Positions 56,304 to 64,000 of a stretch of DNA of 64,000 bases are shown here, piece after piece. A program made the translations under genes and the position numbers. The notes under the pieces were generated by a model. It was given only the letters and a program-made list of their open reading frames with translations. It searched no databases and had not been told where the DNA came from. Source of the DNA: Lindgomyces ingoldianus. Taxonomy: Eukaryota; Ascomycota; Dothideomycetes; Pleosporales; Lindgomycetaceae. Each line of letters starts with the position of its first letter. Within the stretch, counting starts at the first letter, position 1. The stretch lies in contig NW_022985208.1 in the NCBI RefSeq assembly GCF_010093535.1, positions 126,953 to 190,952 on the forward strand, read 5' to 3'.

Positions 56304-59300
56304 AGCCCGACTACCATATTTCGGCTTCTTCACCCAGATCTCCAGTCTTCGACTTAATCCTCTTGCGTTGCTCGCTCTCTGGCAAAGCCGTCTGCTCTGT
56401 ACAATCTCGTTTTCTATAGCAGCTGATCTGTACTGTCCATCTGTCCCTTCAAATCATGACATATGGCCCACTTTCTTCCATGGATCCATAGGTGATTCGG
56501 CATCATTATATATGTTCTCCACAGGACATAGACCTATCGTTCCCATAAGGCTTTGATCATTATACTATCACAACCTGGCGCGGCTCTTCATAATTTCTGG
56601 CCGAATATGCCAGACCACTCGACCACACCTTCACTAGGTCCTCTCGAAGGCTCCTCTTTAGGCATAGCAGCTCTTGATGAGCAGCTGTCCTAGGACCTTT
56701 ATAAAAGCTTTGTAACACGTAGAGACTACCAGCGCGGCTAAATGCTTCGTTCTTCAATTCTTTCACCTCTACCTTTGGTCGGTCGATTCGTCTGTCTTTC
56801 TTACATGCATGCATGTCATTAGGCGTTTAATGTACCCTCTCCTTTCTGCAGTGGCATGTATAGGGGAATTGGAGAAGGGCCATCGGGATACATACAGGGT
56901 TGGTAAAAATGGCATGACACTACACCAATGGGGCTCGGCATGGGATGGAATTCACGGTATGCTTGAAGGCTTTTCAATGCCTCATTTAACTTTTGCTCTC
57001 GCTCTCCTCTTGCAAAAGTAGGAGACAGGGCTTTGTATGTAATACCCCATGAATCACAATGGATTGAATAAGACCGTTCAATGCCATATTCGGGAGTAGC
57101 GGATAATAATTGTATTATTAATATATTCCTCAACTGCAACTTTTCGCACAAAATTGTGGGGCTAGTGGTGATATGTGGTCGACGTTCGGATTTCTTGTCC
57201 CGTTGGAATCTCCATATCTCTCGATATCTCATGAGCATAGTGAGTGGTGTGATTGCGACCCAGGTTTTTCATGTGGCGAGTGGCCGGTACCGCCCTTCTT
57301 AGCTCAATGTTCATGCAAATGACTTCCAAGGCATTGCTGCGAGAATACTTTCCCTCCACCGATAGATGACTCCACCTCTCAACGTCTTATCGGAATGATC
57401 CTATGTTGGCCCACAAGTCCCACTTCACTATCAATCTCAGGATCAAACTTGGAAAGCTGAAACAATACTCCAGCACTTCAACACACTGTTTCACTGAGAT
57501 ACACCTATAACAGCATTATTGCTAAGTCCAGCAGGTTAGCAAGAGCATCGATACAGTATCCTCCATGATGCATGTGCATGTGTGTGTTCCTTGCGGATCG
57601 TTCCGCGGCATCCCCCACCAGTACCCAACTTCTGAAAACCTTCGAACCTTGGGTCCGGATGGCCACTGTGTCGCCCTCGGTACCAAGCATTCAGTCGGTG
57701 GGGTCATACATAGCTTTTCCGAAATCTTGAAACATGGTGTTGAATTCTAGATTTTCTTGGGTTTCTTAGGAGGGGTGCGTGACGGGTTCGTGGGTATTGG
57801 TTTGCAGAGGGGTTTTTCGGACGCATGAGGGATTTTTTATGTGAGGGCGTCTGATGTGAGGGGAGGTAGCGTGAGTAGGGATGTTTGTGGCTAATGAGTT
57901 GTTTGGATTGGAGCGCTTTGGGATGAATATGAACTGGAAGCATGGTGACTATAAGAGTAGAAGCATCAGCGTAATTACTGCCGTAATTCTGAGTTGTAGG
58001 ATGTTCCAAATTTCTAGAGAGATAGCTGATTCAGTAGTCTTTACTTCTGCTTACTGACTACATCACCGTGTGCTCTTACGAGATGTAGGGTGTTGGCATC
58101 GTTATGTCAAGTTCACATCTCCTGATCGTATTAATTACACAGCGGCGTCATTGCTGGAAGTTTTATAGAGTCTGTGAGAAAGGCGTGGGTGTCAAGAGTT
58201 TTTGGGTTCGTGTTCAACCTCACTGATGACAACAGAGATTGGCTTCTCTGGAAAGGCATTCGTGGTATCCTGAAGACGCTCTGACTCCACTTTGCTTTCG
58301 ACTCATCTCCGTAAAACTCCACAGGGGGAGGCAGATATGCGGTTCAATGCATGCTCATTGCCAGCTTGGAAAAAGGGACAAAAAGCTCAACAAGTCCGAA
58401 ACTTCAGTTTTAGACCTTCGACTCTAATATACTTCATGAGCAGTTCATCGAGGAGGCGTGACTTGAAACAGGAGTATTTAGCACTCCACGGCTTTACTTA
58501 CGTGAAAAAGGGGGTATATTGGGCCCTAGTGGCCCCAAAACCTCAACCTAAGTGGCTTCAACCCTTTCCGACTTTCTCTCTCGCCTCGACATCAATTCAC
58601 AGGATACTTTATCAGGCATAGAGCTCTCTAGTATTGCAATTTTTTCAGATTTCTCACAAAGAAGTCAAAAAACACCTAACCTCCTATACTTTAGCTAGGG
58701 AGGCTTTCCTTATCAACACTATACTCTTGTTCCAACATCTTATAAAGTCTTACATGTGTCTCTGAAAGGATTGAATCGAATAAACTGTGTTGGCAAGAAA
58801 GAGGACACTCTAGCTTCTCTTACATAATAACTCGAAGGTATTTGGCCTCTGATTATATTTCCTCTATTGAAGAGACGAGAACAGGCGAAGCAAGGTGTTT
58901 AAGCAAGAAGCCGGACATCGCACCTGCAAACCGGATTGTTGATGAACCCAAGCTCCATTTGCTATGCGGACTCCCACTCCTAGAGTCTGCCCGTTACAAA
59001 GACCCCCATGAACTGTCTGGGGGCTGAACAGTTCTGCATGATTCCGATCTGATCTCTCCAATGTTGCAAATACACAGGTTCCAGTTGCAGCCTCCAAAAG
59101 CTACGGAGACATTTCGAAAACCGACTTGCTGGCACCCATGGTGCTAGAAGCACCTGCGTCTGTTTCTTGTCGTCGAAGTCTTGGTAAATGGGAGCAGCGC
59201 TACGGTCTTCTGGACTTCGAGTAGCTCATGCGAGAAGCTCATGTTTTACAGGACATGTTTAATAGACTCGGTAGCTAAAGCATACATGATCCGTCATTTG

Positions 59301-59678
59301 CTTGACAACTTGAGTGACGGGGCCACGAGGAAGTTAGTTGTCGAGGAGGCGGAGGTTGCGGGGTCCAGTCACAGACTTAACACCTGGCACAGGTTAACAT
59401 CTTTATTCACACTTTGATCATTAGACCGCCTCTCAGAATCGACTCTCCATTTTGTGTGTTGGCAAAAGATATATCTTGACAGGTAGGAGACAGGAGCGAA
59501 ACGAGCAAGTGATTTCAGACGGGAGAATAAACTACTCCCACTTCTCCTAAAATGCAGCTTGTAGAGTTGTAACCTCTTTTCCCTCTCCAATTATAACCCT
59601 TGTCTTACAGGATGCCACTAAAGGGAAAGTGGCTATGAGGGAGTACCATGATCTATGAAAGGTATGGCCGGGGACTTG
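56304..59678. other. 3.4 kb intergenic, no gene seen
   Basis: It lies between the homeobox gene and the hAT element. Frames of up to 139 codons occur on both strands but have no domains or splice support. The first few hundred bases are probably 3' UTR. Confidence 0.4.
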
Positions 59679-59686
59679 AAAGCAAG
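59679..59686. repeat. hAT target-site duplication, left
   Basis: AAAGCAAG, identical to the eight bases directly after the right end of the element. Eight-base duplications are diagnostic of hAT insertion. Confidence 0.9.
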
Positions 59687-59707
59687 CAGGGTTCCCAACC
59701 GTACGTA
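59687..59707 (+). repeat. hAT left terminal inverted repeat
   Basis: 21 bases beginning CAGGGTTCCCAACCG, matching the reverse complement of the right end with one mismatch at base four. The CAGNG start is the common hAT end signature. Confidence 0.9.
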
Positions 59708-59769
59708 CTACGAGTCGTAGTATACGACCCGTAACAGTCACGTGAGCCGTTGAAACGTAGGAGAGATAT

Positions 59770-59783
59770 GAGTCGTAACGTAT
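59770..59783 (+). repeat. hAT subterminal repeat, left
   Basis: GAGTCGTAACGTAT recurs exactly, in the same orientation, at 62730-62743. Shorter GAGTCGTA-like copies lie between it and the left end. Subterminal repeats are usual hAT transposase binding sites. Confidence 0.7.
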
Positions 59784-62729
59784 GACTGGAGGAGCGCCTA
59801 TTACGGACCGTAGTACGTCTCAAAAAGGCGACTTTTCCTACTAAAATAGGACCTAATTAGACACATGTAGGATTGCGTTAGGAGCGTGTTTAAGGTTACA
59901 TTCTTAAAGTAACAATTAAGTAAAAACTCTAAGGTTTATAGGACGTTAGCGCTTACAGCAAAGGCTAGGAGTAAAGTGTGCTATCCTATGTAAATAGTTA
60001 GCTTTTTAGCCTGTAAATTGTTATTAATTTATCTACATCTATTGTCCCACCTACTATAAGCTAAATGTCCTAATTCCTCTAGCGCAGCAGGTGTACTGCT
60101 TTATTCTAAGGATCCTTTAGAGCTAGCTCTTCCTAGTAAACTAACATATCTTATTATGCTAGTTCTTGTTGCCTTACTAGGTTAAAGGCTTTATTATCTT
60201 CCTCTCTAGTTTTATCCTAAGGCAGTACACTGTTTAATGCCTATTTAAAGGAGTACCTAGCTAACACTAGTCTTAACAACAGAGTAGCTTTTACTATAAA
60301 GTAGGACAACCTCTAGCTAGCAAACAGAAAGCTAAGGCCTAAGAGAGTTAAGTATCGCGTAAAGCACAAGAGCTAGCTCTATAGGAACTAGCAGCTCTCC
60401 TAGATTTAGCAGCATAGAGCAGATTTAGTGTACAACAATAAAAAGGACAGCTCTAAAGTAAAGCTATAGCTCTGCAAAAGGTGCCACGCTAGGGGCGTTT
60501 ACAAAAAGGTGAAGAAAGTTAACAGTTACGCTTATATTATAAGCCACTTTAGGAAAGAACATAGAATTAACATCTTTAAAAAAGGTCTCTTGCCTAACAC
60601 ACTAAGGATCCTAGCAAGTCTATTTAAAGCTACTTATAAAGTTGCTAGCTTGTTATATATTATCTTTTATAGCGCATAGCAAAAGAAAGTGTTGTAGGCA
60701 GTAGTTATTAATTAGGTTATCCTTTATAACATTTTCTTTAACACAGCATTATTAGCAGAACTTTAGGGCATTTTTACTTAAAACTAAGCTAATCTTCTTA
60801 TAGCTCTTCTAGTCTTAGATACTACATTTTCTTCCTACATAAATAAGGCCTGCCTGCGCTAGAGAGCAGAGATTTAAATAATACTAAGAATAGCTTAAAG
60901 CAAAATTGTGTTAAGCGTTAATATATAGACTTCTCTAAACTACCTCTCCTTCCTAGGTGTAGTGTTGCACTTTATTAGTATGTGTACTTTAGCTTATTAT
61001 TTTAGCGCTTTAGCACTATAAAAATTAACAATAACACGCTTACCTATACTAATATAGATGTTAACTACTAGCACTGCAACATACTTATTAGCTTTTGCAA
61101 CCTATACAGCAACTATATAGGGGCAAACTAAGCTAGGGAGATTGTTAAAGTTATTAATAACTTTAAAATTATGTTAAAATTCTATTATTTAGTAGCTAAC
61201 AATGTGTTAAATAATAATAATAAAACTATCTCTGCTCTTACATAACATCTTAAAAGGCCCCTTACCTCTAAGCACTATATACGCTGCGCTAGTCATACAA
61301 TCTAGCTAGTAGTTAAGGCAGTTATATATAGGAAAAAAATAAACGCTTTTAAAGCAGCGCTAGCCTAAGCTGCTTCTTAGGATTAATTTAAACTATACTG
61401 TTAGCATAGAGTTATAGGCAAGCTCTATAACTTTGTAAACACAGTGTTAGTGTTACATAAACGCTAGGAGGCCTTTATAACTTTTTAAGCTACTCTTAAC
61501 AACAAGGACCCTTTTTAGAGCTTTAGGACCCTTAATCTTATATAAGATAGCAGCGTACGCTGGCACAGCGTCTATCTTATGCTCCTCTGCTATTACAAGC
61601 TTAAGGACACTATCACTAAGTTTATTTATAAGCAGAGAGGCACTAAGGACAACAGCGCTAACTCTACTATCCCTAGTAATGCTGCTCTTACTAAAATTAT
61701 TACTAAAGATAAATAGAAGGAGGTTAATTACTTTTATAAGTTTCTTAAGGTCTTTTACTTTATAATAAAACACCTTAAGGGTAAGGGCTTGTACAGATCC
61801 TTATAGATAACTATTATTAACCTGCAACACTTATATACTAAGCTTCTCTAGATAGGGGATAAACTTAAGAGTAAAAGTAATAATTGCTACCTTAAATCTA
61901 GCGTAGCATTTAGCATAAAGAAGTTGCTTACATACTAGAAGAAGTTTATTATAAAGCTGCCTATATTTTATTATTATGTTGCAACTATCTTTAACCCTTA
62001 GCTTTGTCTTCTTTAGTTTAAGGACTACTAGCGTAAGCACCTCTTATAGCATAAGAAAGCTAAGGCTTTAATAAGGGCTATTTTTTAAGAGTATGTTAAT
62101 ACTAAGGTAGAAGCAGAGGTAGAGGATAATAAGCAACTGCTATCTACGCAACGTAAGTTACTAGGTAGTAAGTATTATAATAAAGGCTTTAAGCAGACTC
62201 TCTTTATAAACATAAACCTCCTTACTAGCAATTATTTATACAAAAAGTAGCAGAAAACAACAGAATTGCAGTAATACTATAATAGTTACTGCAAAGACGT
62301 TACTATAGCTAAGGATAATAGCCCTCTGTTTACTAATTCTTTTACATAGTAAGAACAAGTTAGACAGCTTGCCTATCCTATGCTATATAAAATTACCCTT
62401 AACTTCTTATTTATCCTATTTACAAGCTATAACTGTAAGAGGAGCTTTAGCAGCAGTAGGAAGACTGTTACCTATAACAGAAATAAGCTTTCTAGCCTAA
62501 TAATTAAGGCTTTTTAACTGCAAAAAAACTAGCTACGTTAGCGCTATGTTTACAGTAAATTGTTATCCTTAGCAGACTATATACAAGCTATTACAACGTA
62601 ACTTTTTATAAAACATTAAAACATAGGAGAAATGTAAATTATAACAGTTACGCTCTATAAGTGGACTTAAATGTTATGCTTACGTTAAAACGTACTCACA
62701 ATCTAAGAAGTTACAACCATCGATTTGGC

Positions 62730-62743
62730 GAGTCGTAACGTAT
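62730..62743 (+). repeat. hAT subterminal repeat, right
   Basis: Exact direct copy of GAGTCGTAACGTAT at 59770-59783, directly next to the right inverted end. Confidence 0.7.
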
Positions 62744-62764
62744 TACGTACGGTTGGGAACGCTG
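62744..62764 (-). repeat. hAT right terminal inverted repeat
   Basis: Reverse complement begins CAGCGTTCCCAACCG, 20 of 21 bases the same as the left end. Confidence 0.9.
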
Positions 62765-62772
62765 AAAGCAAG
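62765..62772. repeat. hAT target-site duplication, right
   Basis: AAAGCAAG, the exact match of 59679-59686. Its perfect state suggests the flanks have not been mutated since insertion. Confidence 0.9.
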
Positions 62773-63186
62773 GAGGTAAGTAAACTCAGGTCACTATACT
62801 TCCTCTGTTGTGCAGCCTCACAGTTCATTGTTCTTAGTTGGTTCTATTGTTAGAGAAAGGGAGTGGAATGCATCCCGAACGTCGGAAATGATTAGAGGAA
62901 GCCTCTTAAGTCGCATCTTGAAGAGGAACTACAGCGGAATAGAGGTAGACTCTAATATTAATTGCAGCACGAAAAGCAAACCAATAGCCCTCATACATTA
63001 TCTTAACATCAATACCAGTTCAGCATCACACGGCACATAGGAGTCCCAGGTTTCAATGGAGGAGAATCAGGTTCATTAATAATACTCGGTTTAGGGTATG
63101 CTTAGGAGAAGAAACTCTAGGGTATCATGAAAATGCATAAGAGGTCAATGGGATCCCAAACCCAAACCAAAAACACCAGTCTAAAA
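62773..63186. other. Intergenic, no gene seen
   Basis: About 410 bases between the transposon and the 3' end of the palmitoyltransferase gene. A 76-codon frame without a domain is present. Confidence 0.4.
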
Positions 63187-64000
63187 TTATGCCCGTGAAG
63201 GCGTACTTCGAGTAACCCTACTAGGCTCACTCCGGGAGCCCCTGCTTCGTCTCGACCTCCTCGATCCTCCAAATGAGGACCCAGCCTCATATTCGTCCAT
63301 GAGGCGCTGAACAACCCAGCCCCATTCGAAATGCCCTACGTCGCCAGTGTGGCTCGTACATGGGCTCATTTTTAGCGGTATAAACCAGTCGATCACCGAG
63401 GTCCCCATTATTGACTTGATGTTGTCCAGGACACCCAAGTCCCATGGATTTTCGCCTGGTCTAGTCTGTAGGACGATGTAGCAGCGCGTTTGGCTTCGTT
63501 GGTTTGTGGACAGGATAGCAGAGTTTGAGGCGGAGGGCCGGTCTGAGACGCGTCGTATTTCGCCCAGCAAAGCGATGTTGTAAGTTTGATATGGGCGGTT
63601 TGCGGCTTCGATGGTGGTGAAGTTTTTGGCAAGATTGTAGACGGTGGTGAGGAACATGCCAAAGGAGAAGAGGAAGAAAAGGGCGGCCAGTGCGAGTGCA
63701 ACGATCCAGGTTGCAGGAGTAGAGTGAAGCTTTAATTTGTTAATGAGAAGGAAATGGCAGGGATTTGGTGGATACAACTTACTTTATGGTTTCGCTCAGC
63801 GAGGAATACGGCCATGAGAATCATGACATAGCCAGTGTATAGGGCACCGTACAAGAGGAATTGCGTGAAGAATTTGTGTGAAGTTTCGGAGATGATACCA
63901 CCGGCATAGGGGCAGAAATGATCCATGCGACGAACACAACGTCCTAGAGCGGAGGAGTGATGCGTTCGGTCTGGTTTCCAGTTGTTGCATGTGCGACACC
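63187..64000 (-). CDS. DHHC-type palmitoyltransferase, 5' end outside window
   Basis: Partial gene. Exons seen: 64000-63783 (continuing beyond the window) and 63729-63187, with a 53-nt GT-AG intron. The family transfers palmitate to protein cysteines at cellular membranes. The cysteine-rich domain is visible as [19 protein letters not shown], then [19 protein letters not shown]. The active motif is Asp-His-Phe-Cys instead of Asp-His-His-Cys. Two transmembrane helices follow ([20 protein letters not shown] and [20 protein letters not shown]), then the conserved TTxE motif as [11 protein letters not shown]. The C-terminal tail is basic and Ser/Arg-rich ([18 protein letters not shown]). The variant motif and the GGIISE continuation recall the Pfa5 branch of fungal enzymes. 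Confidence 0.85.

Larger units (their letters stand above)
59687..62764 (+). mobile_element. hAT DNA transposon, RIP-like degraded
   Basis: Complete element of 3,078 bp with inverted ends and an 8-bp target duplication. It is AT-rich. A broken hAT transposase reads on the plus strand. Near 60465-60585 is a BED-type zinc finger, LCKRCHARGVYKKV followed by SHFRKEHRIN. Near 60910-60985 is VLSVNI*TSLNYLSFLGVVL, the hAT segment around the first catalytic Asp, with TAG where Trp is expected. Near 61180-61235 is LVANNVLNNNNKTIS, in place of the usual LDNA-x-NND pattern, so Asp codons have become Asn. Near 61985-62050 is the FNP*LCLLWFKDY*RKH segment. Stops are mainly TAG at Trp or Gln positions. These G-to-A and C-to-T changes are what repeat-induced point mutation would produce. 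The copy cannot make an active transposase. Confidence 0.92.

Noticed and set aside
61453..62040. Minus-strand open frames of 106 and 69 codons inside the transposon
   Set aside because: They are antisense to the mutated hAT transposase and exist only because AT-rich sequence lacks antisense stops here.
1..64000. CRISPR arrays, bacterial insertion sequences, operons
   Set aside because: Introns, gene families and spacing are those of a filamentous fungus, and no regularly spaced repeats of CRISPR type are present.

Overview
The window is nuclear DNA from a filamentous ascomycete (Pezizomycotina). Most genes are split by 50-200 nt GT-AG introns. The gene families are typical of this group: Zn(II)2Cys6 regulators, MFS sugar porters, a LaeA-like methyltransferase, a P450, Atg17, a SconB/Met30-type F-box protein, Rio1 and Yaf9. 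A hAT transposon carries mutations that look like RIP. A class such as Leotiomycetes is possible but cannot be fixed from the sequence alone. Gene models were built by hand from reading frames and splice sites. For most multi-exon models the summed exon length is a multiple of three.

Layout. 1.4-9.3 kb holds a BTB protein, a sugar porter (-), a divergently transcribed regulator with two tandem zinc clusters (+), and an intronless sulfatase of the N-sulfoglucosamine sulfohydrolase type (+). Together they look like a small carbohydrate-sulfate uptake and catabolism locus. 9.7-17.3 kb holds a U6-like snRNA copy, an 81-aa protein, a second Zn2Cys6 regulator, a single-pass membrane protein and a small PPSY-motif protein. 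18.1-19.9 kb is a glucose-type MFS transporter. 20-23 kb is gene-poor.

23-40 kb is the housekeeping core: RIO1 (-), ATG17 (-), sconB/MET30-like (+), a Ser/Thr-rich protein, a divergent P450/methyltransferase pair, and a divergent YAF9/COQ11-like pair. 39.8-43.5 kb holds a PLC-like phosphodiesterase and an SDR gene whose frame is broken at a T6 run. 43.5-54.4 kb is an 11 kb stretch with no convincing large gene. It has a second U6-like sequence and several tiny ORFs. It lies upstream of a TALE homeobox regulator that carries an 11-unit, histidine-rich octapeptide repeat.

59.7-62.8 kb is a complete but mutated hAT element of 3,078 bp, with 21-bp inverted ends and a perfect 8-bp target duplication. 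The window ends inside a DHHC-type palmitoyltransferase gene (-).

Points most worth a second look: the tandem-zinc-cluster/sulfatase locus, whose sulfatase has an unusual CSGSR active-site motif; the octapeptide array in the homeobox protein; the two U6-like sequences; the frameshifted SDR; and the dated-looking hAT copy.
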